From contig NZ_CP089974.1 in NCBI RefSeq assembly GCF_030177935.1, positions 1,054,001 through 1,118,000 on the forward strand: a stretch of DNA of 64,000 nucleotides, in the 5' to 3' direction. The DNA comes from Moraxella haemolytica. GTDB taxonomy: Bacteria; Pseudomonadota; Gammaproteobacteria; Pseudomonadales; Moraxellaceae. The translations under genes were made by a program, and so were the position numbers. Positions 45,922 through 53,488 of this stretch are shown here, piece after piece (the first letter of the stretch is position 1; every line of letters starts with the position of its first letter). The notes beneath the pieces are model-generated. The model was not told the DNA's origin. It was given only the letters and a program-made list of their open reading frames with translations, and made no database searches.

Positions 45922-46323
45922 TTAAGAAATATATTTTAAAAACTGATCATATTTTTTCTTATCAAGCTGCACAATAGCGGATTTTCCATCGGTAAATTCA
46001 ATACAAGCAACATAAACATCTTTGGTGTGGTTTGGCAACTTACTACCAAACCACAATGTCGCAAGTGCAGGAAAGACACCTGCACCAAACAGCATTGCTC
46101 CCACAGTCATGCTTAATGCACCATTTTGAACTGAATTTGCCAAGGTTTCTACTTTTTCGGTATCGACCAGCTCAAATTTATGTACTTGGGTGGATAAATT
46201 ATATACTTGGCTTTTGTTTGTTTCTTTATCAGTCATGGCAAAGAAACGACCAGTTGAAGCCCCACCATAAAGCACAAAATCATCAGAATGCAATATTTTA
46301 ATACCAAAAATAGCAAATCCCAT
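45922..46323 (-). CDS. Glycine-zipper phage protein B
   Basis: Not recognised by name. About 133 residues from M-G-F-A-I-F-G at 46323 (frame open to 46329). Same plan as C and A: beta-rich N-terminus (K-S-Q-V-Y-N-L-S), a hydrophobic Gly-rich hairpin (about 75-97, M-T-V-G-A-M-L-F-G-A-G-V-F-P-A-L) and T-D-G-K-S-A-I-V-Q-L near the end. It starts 28 bases after the tape-measure remnant at 46352 and ends in a strong terminator. Confidence 0.55.
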   Translation of the reverse strand: MGFAIFGIKILHSDDFVLYGGASTGRFFAMTDKETNKSQVYNLSTQVHKFELVDTEKVETLANSVQNGALSMTVGAMLFGAGVFPALATLWFGSKLPNHTKDVYVACIEFTDGKSAIVQLDKKKYDQFLKYIS

Positions 46324-46351
46324 CAGCAAAGGTTGTCTGTACCAGACTAAC

Positions 46352-46744
46352 TTAGGTTGATAAAAAAAGCAAGAAGTTTTTTAGCTTGTCCATTTGCTCG
46401 GACGCTGCCTGTGCCGAACCTGTGGCAGTAATCAGGCTTGCATTTAAAACATCAAACTCACGGCGTACAGACACCATGCTACTGACAGAAGCAAATACAC
46501 CTGTAGCAGCTGCAATTCCTTTGGCAATAATACCACCCATCTTAGATAGCTTGTTAAGACCCAAGGTGGCTTTTTGGGTGTGCTGTGTTAAGTTATTCAT
46601 GCCTTTAGACGCTTGGCTTGTGGCATGAGTGATGGAAGATTGCATCTGCTGGGCGACTTGCTTTGATTGCTTGCCGACTTTGCTGATGTTTTTGGTGAAT
46701 TGTGCGGTGTTTGCCGCCACATGAATCTCAATACCCAATGACAT
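46352..46744 (-). pseudogene. Truncated second tape-measure gene (5' part)
   Basis: 130 codons starting M-S-L-G-I-E-I-H-V-A-A-N-T-A-Q-F-T-K-N-I-S, a tape-measure N-terminus different from the full gene. It reaches the family segment L-I-T-A-T-G-S-A-Q-A-A and stops shortly after at F-L-L-F-L-S-T. The rest of the gene is absent. I start at 46744 because TTGGAG lies 9 bases upstream; the frame is open for 9 more codons through the terminator. Confidence 0.75.
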
Positions 46745-46756
46745 GAATTTCTCCAA

Positions 46757-46783
46757 TAAAAAAGCACTCATTACGAGTGCTTT
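46757..46783 (-). terminator. Intrinsic terminator between gene A and the truncated tape measure
   Basis: AAAGCACTC and GAGTGCTTT form a 9-bp stem, followed on the minus strand by TTTATT. Confidence 0.78.
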
Positions 46784-46801
46784 GCGTTGATTTTGTCGGC
46801 A

Positions 46802-47212
46802 TTATCCACCCAAAGTTAGGTAGTCTGTGCTTTTGGCGTGATGCTTGATTTTTTGGGTATCTTTACTGCTGGCTTTAACAATTAAACTGCGTCCATCATC
46901 AAAAATAAGCTGCAATAAGTGCATTTTTTTCGCACCCAATAATGAGCCAACCACAGCACCTGCCATACCAGCAAACATACTCTCGGTAGCGATTGCCAGT
47001 GCACCACCAAGTAACGCACCATCTATCATTGATGGTTGATAATCGCCATCTTGAGTGATGATTTCATTGACATGAGCAAGGTTTTCTTGACGCAGTACGA
47101 TATTTTTGCCAGTGTGAATACACTTTAAGGAAAAACCACCCAGCATATAATATAAAGGTTGTTTTTTGTCAAAATCATCAGAGGCAATAAAGTCTAATCG
47201 CATGGCGACCAC
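46802..47212 (-). CDS. Glycine-zipper phage protein A
   Basis: Not recognised by name. 136 residues (an internal ATG at residue 4 is possible). A beta-rich N-terminus (F-S-L-K-C-I-H-T-G-K-N-I-V-L), a long Gly/Ala hairpin (about 65-93, G-A-L-L-G-G-A-L-A-I and G-M-A-G-A-V-V-G-S-L-L-G) and D-D-G-R-S-L-I-V-K-A give the plan shared with B and C. It ends at a terminator just before a tape-measure start. Confidence 0.58.
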   Translation of the reverse strand: MVAMRLDFIASDDFDKKQPLYYMLGGFSLKCIHTGKNIVLRQENLAHVNEIITQDGDYQPSMIDGALLGGALAIATESMFAGMAGAVVGSLLGAKKMHLLQLIFDDGRSLIVKASSKDTQKIKHHAKSTDYLTLGG

Positions 47213-47279
47213 CTAAAATAAAGATACTTCATACCATACCTCAAATTATCCTAAAATTCAAGCAATGGCAAGCAAATGC

Positions 47280-47564
47280 CTAATGCAAATAATGCTGTTT
47301 TTTGGCACGATGCTTATCAAGGAAATCTTGGGCTTGCTTACGCCTTTCGGCAAAAGGCATGAGACTACCTGTCGCCTGTTCGTTTAATGCATCAAAGATT
47401 AGCCCTGTGCTTTTGGATAGCTTAAAGAATTTTTGACTCAGTACATCAAGGCATCTTTGTAGCTCCCTGATTTCTGTGGTAACTCGGTCATACTCCATCA
47501 AGCCCACCGTCCGCCAAAAGGCGGTCAGCACGAAAGCCCCACAAGCGTGCTTGCAGGGTTTCAT
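47280..47564 (-). CDS. Phage hypothetical protein with structured leader
   Basis: Not recognised. The frame runs for 94 codons, but the first 22 read through two hairpins (CCTGCAAGC... and CCGCC/GGCGG), so the protein more likely begins M-E-Y-D-R-V-T-T at 47498 (72 residues). That part is helical and charged (E-I-R-E-L-Q-R-C-L-D-V-L, F-L-D-K-H-R-A-K-K). A related hairpin core, ACAAGC..GCTTGCAGGGT, occurs at 55143-55162. Confidence 0.5.
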   Translation of the reverse strand: MKPCKHACGAFVLTAFWRTVGLMEYDRVTTEIRELQRCLDVLSQKFFKLSKSTGLIFDALNEQATGSLMPFAERRKQAQDFLDKHRAKKQHYLH

Positions 47565-47582
47565 AATGAAAAGTTTAGTTAA

Positions 47583-48396
47583 TTAATAATAACGACCAAC
47601 ATCCCAATGTTTATTGGTAATCATGTCAGGGTTCATGCCATCATAGCCCAAATGTTTGCCGATGGTGTTGGCTTCTATTGCCGCATGAATGATATGGTCA
47701 TGGATTTGTCCTGATAAGCGTGGCGACAAGGCACGGAAGGCTCTTCGATGGCTTTATACCAAGAATAAATAAACTGTGTATGCCACGCTAGGTGTTGGGC
47801 ACTGATGGATAAGCGTTCATTCATACCGCCTTTTGATTTTACCATCAGTTCATGCACATATTCCACCGCTTGTAGGATTTGTTCTTTTGACAGTTCTTTG
47901 ATTTCATCAATACCAAATCTTTGATGCACCATTTTATAAATCGTGGCATAGTCCAATCTCAACACCCCAGTGGCTAGACTGACAGCGTTACGGAGCGGTA
48001 GCGTATCGTCTGATGACAGTTTGGGCAAGCAAAGTATCGCCCTGTGTTTAGATTGTCAAATGCTCGGATAACCATTAGGCTGAATTTTGCACTTATCCAC
48101 ATACCGTAACGGATTACCAGTTCACGGCAAACGAATGTACCACCTTTTTTGCCTTCTGTTGTTGTATATGCGATACTCATCAAATTTGATGAGTTTGATT
48201 TTTCAAGCTCAATTTCTTTGATAAGCTCTTGTGTTTCAGCATTACGCATAAAGTTTGATGGTTGGTGTTTGCTTGCACCGCCAGAAACTTTATGCAGATC
48301 GTTTAGGGAAAATAAGCCGTTATGTTGGCTAATTGAAGTGTTTGCAACAATAAGATGACATAGTACATTACCTTTTTCAGTTGGTAGAAAGCCCAA
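47583..48396 (-). pseudogene. KilA-N-type phage antirepressor, two frameshifts
   Basis: The first part has the KilA-N signature (L-F-S-L-N-D-L-H-K-V-S-G-G, then G-G-T-F-V-C-R-E-L-V-I-R-Y-G-M-W-I-S). Near 48025 the frame must shift to reach D-T-L-P-L-R-N-A-V-S, the start of the C-terminal antirepressor domain. Near 47735 a second shift is needed to reach G-Q-I-H-D-H-I-I-H-A and the final K-H-W-D-V-G-R-Y-Y. No ATG is in frame at the start; TTG at 48396 is the outermost candidate. In an intact phage it would oppose the lysogeny repressor. Confidence 0.78.
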
Positions 48397-48945
48397 AAGG
48401 GCGGATAGGAAGCTGAAAAACCGCTGTACTAACGGCGTGTGGTATTGGGTATTTCCACACCTTCCTACCCATAAAAAAGGTAATCGTAAGGATTGGCAAT
48501 TTTTGTGGGCACAAAAAAATCACAGATTTCGCTTGTGATTGGCGAGTACAAAAGAAGTTTTTCAGGCTTTGTGTGGTTATTCTATAAAAATCAAAATTTA
48601 TTGTCAAGATATTTTTTGATTATTTTTAAATGCTCAAATTTGAGCATTTAAACTTAATTTTCTGAAATTTCCCCAATTAAGGGGGCTAGGGGGTTCAGAA
48701 ACCGAAAACAAGAACGGTTGGATTTATTCGTGTAGCAAGCTACCTTATTTCATCGCCCCCCTAACATAATTTTAGCGATGGCGGAAATCCGCCAACGGTT
48801 ATTTTTTGAGCGATACGCAAATTTGCGTATGTCATGAAAGGGAATTTTTGACAATAAAAAACCGCTTGGGCTTTCGGGTGCGGTTATCCGCTAGTTACTA
48901 AGGTTCTGACACCTTACGCACATCATACCCAACCCACAGCCTTTG
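48397..48945. other. Non-coding prophage segment with palindrome and terminator
   Basis: No convincing gene. ATACGCAAATTTGCGTAT (48813-48830) is a perfect 18-base palindrome, a strong operator candidate. GGCGGAAATCCGCC (48779-48793 region) is a small hairpin. A terminator on the minus strand at 48855-48885 (AACCGC/GCGGTT, then TTTTTTATT) lies downstream of the Doc gene. The remaining sequence shows nothing recognisable. Confidence 0.45.
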
Positions 48946-48984
48946 TCAATCCAAATCATTAAAAATCAGTTCAGAAGCATTCAT
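48946..48984 (-). pseudogene. 12-codon remnant of a phage gene start
   Basis: M-N-A-S-E-L-I-F-N-D-L-D then TGA. It has the AAAGGAAAT ribosome site and an upstream terminator (49001-49026, ACCGCTC/GAGTGGT then TTTTTATTA), the same design as the tape-measure start. It may be what is left of a tail gene removed by deletion. Confidence 0.3.
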
Positions 48985-49000
48985 AGATTTCCTTTGGGTA

Positions 49001-49026
49001 ATAAAAACCACTCACGATGGAGCGGT
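49001..49026 (-). terminator. Intrinsic terminator after doc
   Basis: ACCGCTC and GAGTGGT pair over 7 positions with one wobble, followed on the minus strand by TTTTTATTA. Confidence 0.6.
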
Positions 49027-49047
49027 GGTAAATAAGCAGCAATACTG

Positions 49048-49425
49048 TCATTGTGCCAGTTGATACAGACAGTCAGCGACAGTCCTAGCAAGCATCTCGT
49101 GTGGCTCGTCATTTTCTACAATCTCCACCATCAAATCATCCAAGCCGACATTGGCAGGAATGGAAATGCCTTGCACTTCTAGGAATGCCAGCATCACGGA
49201 TAAGCCTGTGCGTTTATTGGCATCGACAAAAGCGTGTCCTTTGGCAATAGCAACGCCATACCAAGCAGCAATCTCAAAAGCATCATCAATGCAATTGTAG
49301 TGCATTTGTTGGTCTATGCGACCAAGTACACTTTCAAGTCTGTCAAGATGAACGCCTGCACGCCCCACGCCTGTTTGGGCAAGGATTTCATCGTGAACCG
49401 TGATGACAAAAGCTGTGCTAATCAT
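49048..49425 (-). CDS. doc: Doc/Fic-family toxin (death on curing)
   Basis: 125 residues. The Fic active site H-A-F-V-D-A-N-K-R-T-G starts at His 64, with the A-K-G-H lead-in typical of Doc. Phage P1 Doc phosphorylates EF-Tu and stops translation. The motif is intact, so the toxin should be active. It overlaps its antitoxin gene by 4 bases (ATGA). Located among late structural genes on the same strand, where tail genes would normally lie, it probably entered as a cargo gene. Confidence 0.9.
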   Translation of the reverse strand: MISTAFVITVHDEILAQTGVGRAGVHLDRLESVLGRIDQQMHYNCIDDAFEIAAWYGVAIAKGHAFVDANKRTGLSVMLAFLEVQGISIPANVGLDDLMVEIVENDEPHEMLARTVADCLYQLAQ

Positions 49426-49583
49426 CGATATGCCAGTTTTTGCAGCTCTTCTTTATGGGCTTTGATCACACGCTGAGTTGCATGAGCAACCAGTCGGCGA
49501 GTTGCTTCGTCGTCGCTTAATTGCATTGGGACAATCGGTGTGGTTGGGCGTTTGATGGGTTCGGTTGCCAATTTTTTAAGCAT
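49422..49583 (-). CDS. Antitoxin of the Doc toxin
   Basis: 53 residues, ATG at 49583 with AAAAGGAGT 5 bases upstream, stop overlapping doc. The N-terminus is basic (M-L-K-K-L-A-T-E-P-I-K-R-P) and the C-terminus helical (E-A-T-R-R-L-V-A-H-A-T-Q-R-V-I-K-A-H-K-E-E-L). It does not show a clear Phd fold. The helical tail may plug the Doc active site. The role is inferred from the coupled arrangement. Confidence 0.7.
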   Translation of the reverse strand: MLKKLATEPIKRPTTPIVPMQLSDDEATRRLVAHATQRVIKAHKEELQKLAYR

Positions 49584-49660
49584 TGGCGACTCCTTTTAAG
49601 TTATTGTGAATCAATTGAACTATTTTAGCCAAAAAACAATAGTTTTGCAATCATCGCCAT

Positions 49661-50089
49661 CTAACCCTTCAATTTATCAATCCGCTCGCCCAATTTCTTT
49701 TTAAATCGCCGCACCGCTTCGTCTTTGTTATGATCAAAAGCAGGTCGCAAAAATGGCACAATGTTTTTTAACACTAAAGTCAGATACTCTCGCCCACTTG
49801 CATTGTCTGCCAGTGGTTCGCCCACAATCTCATACATTCGCCCTATGTGTTCTACTCGCATTGTGTTATCAATATCCGTGCGATAACGGATTTTGGCTCT
49901 TGCTGTGATTTGGCTGTCCTGTGCCTGCCCTGCGATGATGTCTTTGACCGATAAGGGGGTAAATTGCCCCCATAAGGTCAAACTATGCTCCCATTGGCTG
50001 ACTCTTCCTGCCCCTGTCAAAGATGAACGGCTGGCGGTAGGGCGGTAGAGTTTTAGGCGGTGGCGTAATTGACCTGCTTGGATTGCCAT
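49661..50089 (-). CDS. Fused phage head-closure / HK97 gp10-like protein
   Basis: 142 residues. Residues 1-108 are a head-closure (SPP1 gp16-like, Phage_H_T_join) protein: L-R-H-R-L-K-L-Y-R-P, then R-V-E-H-I-G-R-M-Y-E-I-V. The last 34 residues (P-F-L-R-P-A-F-D-H-N-K-D-E-A-V) are instead the typical C-terminus of HK97 gp10-type tail-completion proteins. This is best explained by an in-frame deletion of roughly 100 codons that joined two neighbouring genes. The tail terminator and major tail genes that should follow are missing. Confidence 0.8.
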   Translation of the reverse strand: MAIQAGQLRHRLKLYRPTASRSSLTGAGRVSQWEHSLTLWGQFTPLSVKDIIAGQAQDSQITARAKIRYRTDIDNTMRVEHIGRMYEIVGEPLADNASGREYLTLVLKNIVPFLRPAFDHNKDEAVRRFKKKLGERIDKLKG

Positions 50090-50386
50090 TTACACCCCCA
50101 TCACATGATAAGGGGTAAGCAGGTACTGTACGCCAAATGGCACTTGAGTGATTGTTACCATGTTTGTTTTTGTTGCTTCTCGATTCTCATACCAATGAGC
50201 AATAAGCATCAAGCAGGCTTGATTGATTGATGGCGTGTACTCTAAATCACCGCCATTATCTTCAAACTCTCGGCTAGTAAAATTGCTGACATAGTCATAA
50301 GCAGCACTAATATAGCTACGCAACAGCTCATCTTCATCGTCATGCTCAATGCGACACTGATGCTTGACTTGTTCAAGGGTAATCAT
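50090..50386 (-). CDS. Phage head-tail connector protein (gp6-like)
   Basis: 98 residues, the HK97 gp6 size. An N-terminal helix pair (L-E-Q-V-K-H-Q-C-R-I and D-E-L-L-R-S-Y-I-S-A-A-Y-D-Y-V) and I-A-H-W-Y-E-N-R-E are family marks. It forms the ring between portal and tail. It ends one base before the next gene starts. TTACCC-rich leader sequence with AAAAGAATG start. Confidence 0.88.
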   Translation of the reverse strand: MITLEQVKHQCRIEHDDEDELLRSYISAAYDYVSNFTSREFEDNGGDLEYTPSINQACLMLIAHWYENREATKTNMVTITQVPFGVQYLLTPYHVMGV

Positions 50387-50467
50387 TCTTTTGCTTTACC
50401 TTTTGTTTTTTTCTCAATATCTGCTATTTTCCCCCATACACCCCAAGCCTTGCTTGGGGCTTTTATG

Positions 50468-51649
50468 TTATTTTGCTTGCAAAGTGCCGTAAATAAATGC
50501 TTCTGGTCTATACACTGCTAAAGCTAATCGCTCTTCACACAGCACGGTTACTAAGTTTTTAACAAAATCATCTTCATTTTCCGTTGCAACAGCGACAGAA
50601 GACAGTTGTCTATCAAAGATTTGTGCACCCAAATTAAACGCACCAGTTAAAAATTTACCCGCCTCCATGGCGGTCGTCTCAACGACAGGCAACCCCCACA
50701 AAGTGCGGTTGGCTGAACCTTGAGGCAAGCCGATAATGTGTCTGCCATCTTTGTCTTTTTCTAGCTCAATCTTCGCTCAATCAATTGGATTTAGCACCAA
50801 ACCAGATGCTGGATATTCCGCCAAATAAGCCTGCAAGACTGCCAAGCGGATCTGATCAATGATGCTATAATTTGCCATCGATGCCTTGTCAGAAAAAGCC
50901 GTGGCTTGTGGAATAATGCCTTTTAGATTGCCATTTTCGCCATCGCCATTGAGCAATTGTCTATCTTCAACCAGTTTTAAACCGTACATCAAGCGACCGT
51001 TGATATAGCTTGATAACATTGATGCGTCATCAAGAATTTGTCGGCTTGCTTTGACAAAGTGAGCAAGCGTACGCACTGACACAGTCTCTGTACCAAATTT
51101 GATGTGCGACTGAGCTTTTTTATCGCCTTCGTTTTCTTGTGCTGCCGCCGAGTTTGTAAAACCAGTCTCTTTGACATACTCAACAGCGTTGCTATCAGTC
51201 GTGCCTGCCATCAACAAATCACGCACACGCAACTTTTGATTTGGTGGTGCGATGATGCCTTGTAGTCTTTGCGTTTGCACCAACGCACCTGCTGCACCAT
51301 CTGTGTCTGTTGTCGCCGATGTGATTGTTGCTTTTACCTACAAAGACGCACGGTTGCCTTTTACTGGATTTTGGGCAAATTGTTTGAACGATTCAGATTC
51401 AAACAGCTTTCGTCCTAACGGTTGATCTGGTACAGACGCACTGCTACGACGAGCTTGTTTTTGTTCAACATCAGCCAAGCGTGTGGTTACCTCGTTGATA
51501 CTTTGCAGTACAGCATCAACATCGCCTTTGATGTTGTCTAGTTTTTGTTCACCCAAGCTCATGCGACCTTTTAGCTCTTCGCCCAAGCCCTTGACTTTTT
51601 CTGTTGCTTTTTGTAGTTCTAAAGCAAGCTCTTTACTTGATTGTGTCAT
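50468..51649 (-). pseudogene. HK97-type major capsid protein, two in-frame stop codons
   Basis: One continuous frame of 393 codons interrupted by TAG at 51338-51340 and TGA near 50777-50779. The first 103 residues form the helical delta (scaffold) domain (E-L-A-L-E-L-Q-K-A-T-E-K-V). The capsid fold follows (V-K-A-S-R-Q-I-L-D-D, L-V-L-N-P-I-D-[stop]-A-K-I-E-L-E, G-L-P-V-V). The second stop stands where HK97-type capsids have Trp, so TGG to TGA. The first probably replaced Gln (CAG to TAG). Both are transitions. No frameshift is present. Confidence 0.85.
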
Positions 51650-51650
51650 A

Positions 51651-52280
51651 TTACACCTTGATTGATTTTAAGATTTCTAATGCCATGTCATCATCATTTA
51701 GCATTTTTTTTAGTCCGCCATCGGCAATTTTGGCAGCCTGCTCTTGATTAAATCCTGCATCAACCAAAAATGCTTTAAAGTCTTGCAGGCTTAGCAACGC
51801 TCCTTTATGTAGCGTACTTTTGATTGAATTGATACGGCTTTCTTGGTTGGCTGGCATCGTAACGATCGATATTTCTTTTAGGTCAATATCGATCAGCTCA
51901 TGTGCTTTTTGCTCTTCGTTGTATTGCCAACGATTAAGTTGATAGCCGATTGATAACCCATCAATTGCGTTGTTTTTTAGCAGTGCGTAAGTCTCTTTTG
52001 CTTTACTGATGTCATCAATAAACAGCTGACCTTCGCCATACAAGCCATTTTCGTCTTCATACAGCTTATGCCATACGCCGATGACTTCATCCGTCTTGTG
52101 TTGCTACAAAATTGGCAACTTCTTAGACTTTACGGACAATTCATTGATTGACTCTAAAAAAGCACCTTTTTTCACGATGTCGCCATAACTGTCTTTTACA
52201 TCAAACACGCTAGCATAACCGCTAAAAAAGCCGTCATCTTGAACGGCTTTGGCTTTAAACTCTATTGATTTTGTCTTCAT
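51651..52280 (-). pseudogene. HK97-type prohead protease, one in-frame stop codon
   Basis: ATG at 52280 (M-K-T-K-S-I-E-F-K-A) overlaps the portal gene end by 26 bases. The frame continues through a TAG at 52104-52106 that stands where the family has Trp (L-P-I-L-[stop]-Q-H-K-T-D-E-V-I-G-V-W). It then goes on in the same frame to the stop at 51651, with the catalytic segment D-G-L-S-I-G-Y. Only TGG to TAG is needed. The protease would trim capsid delta domains in an intact phage. Confidence 0.85.
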
Positions 52281-53481
52281 CTTTACCCACATTTTCTATT
52301 GTTGTTAAGTTCAACTGTACAGTCAGACCATCACCACCAGCAATCGGTGGCAAATCTTCTAACACACGCACTTCGTTTCTTGTCATCCAACCATTTTGTA
52401 GGGCTGACATATAAAACTGTGAGCGACCTTGGCTGTCAGCACGCAACAAGCCTTCAACGCTAAATTTTGGCTTGTACTTTTCACGCTCGGATGCTGTAAG
52501 TAGCTTTTTGGTGATGGCTTGCTCAATACGCACCAGATTTGGACGCAACGAGTACATCAAAAAGCCCAAATTCATGCCCTCCAAGCTAGATGCCCAGCTA
52601 GATGCCTTGTCAGTGTGATAAACCAACTGTGGCGGAACACCAAAAGCTCGGCAAATTTCCTCAATACCAAAATATCGGCTTTCTAACAACTGAGCATCGG
52701 CAGGGTTCATCTTAACTGCGTTGTTTGATACGGTCATACCAGCTTCTAGCACCATGTACTTACCTGCATTTTCTGGCTGAGCAAAAAATTCAAGATTTTG
52801 TCTTAGTTTGTCTCTTTGCTCGGTTGTCAGCACCTCTTGACCTGTCTGCAAAAAACCACCAGCTTTTAGGTTATTACTAAATGTATGACCAGCTGCGTTG
52901 TTTGCATCAATTTGGCTACCCATCACACTTGCTTGATAGCGTATGGGCGATAAACCAACCAAACCATCAAGCGTAAAGCCCTTGATATGTAGCACTTCAT
53001 CAGCATGATGAGTGTCATTGCCAACCAAGTAACTTATCTCGCCTGCTTCGTCTCGCTTAACCGTTGTGATAGAAGAGTCTAATATTTCAAGACTGACGAT
53101 TTGCCCCTGTTTGTTTCTGCTAATGAGTGTGTACGCATTGCCCCACAAATCCAGCGACACAATCCTCGCCTCCCAAAACTCTGATGCTGTCATATCTGCA
53201 TTGGGTGCATCATGTAAAATTCGATGCAAAGGATGTTTACTTGCTGATGTGTTATCAATGCTACGCAAATGCAAAGGTAGGCTTGATATGATTTGCGACC
53301 TTAGCCTCACACAAGCCCAAACTGCAGACAACTTTAAGGCGGTATCAGCAGTAACCGCTGTGCCTGATGGCATATACACACTGTCAAATGGCTGAGCGGT
53401 ACTACCTTTTGACAGTCGTTTACCACCGCCAAGCCACTTGCTATAAAAGCGTTGCCACCAGTTTTTATCATTTGTTGTCAT
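52255..53481 (-). CDS. Phage portal protein (HK97 type)
   Basis: 408 residues (HK97 portal about 424). A-L-K-L-S-A-V-W-A-C-V-R-L-R-S-Q near residue 45, H-P-L-H-R-I-L and W-G-N-A-Y-T are classical. The C-terminal crown contains M-T-R-N-E-V-R. The frame is intact. It forms the dodecameric DNA gate of the head. It follows terL by 8 bases and overlaps the protease start, as in HK97. Confidence 0.92.
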   Translation of the reverse strand: MTTNDKNWWQRFYSKWLGGGKRLSKGSTAQPFDSVYMPSGTAVTADTALKLSAVWACVRLRSQIISSLPLHLRSIDNTSASKHPLHRILHDAPNADMTASEFWEARIVSLDLWGNAYTLISRNKQGQIVSLEILDSSITTVKRDEAGEISYLVGNDTHHADEVLHIKGFTLDGLVGLSPIRYQASVMGSQIDANNAAGHTFSNNLKAGGFLQTGQEVLTTEQRDKLRQNLEFFAQPENAGKYMVLEAGMTVSNNAVKMNPADAQLLESRYFGIEEICRAFGVPPQLVYHTDKASSWASSLEGMNLGFLMYSLRPNLVRIEQAITKKLLTASEREKYKPKFSVEGLLRADSQGRSQFYMSALQNGWMTRNEVRVLEDLPPIAGGDGLTVQLNLTTIENVGKDEDKINRV

Positions 53482-53488
53482 AGTCTCC

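Noticed and set aside
50468-52280. Stop-codon reassignment (TAG or TGA read as an amino acid) in the prophage
   Set aside because: TAG would have to mean Trp in the protease and probably Gln in the capsid, and other phage genes end normally with TAG, TGA and TAA. Point mutation is simpler.
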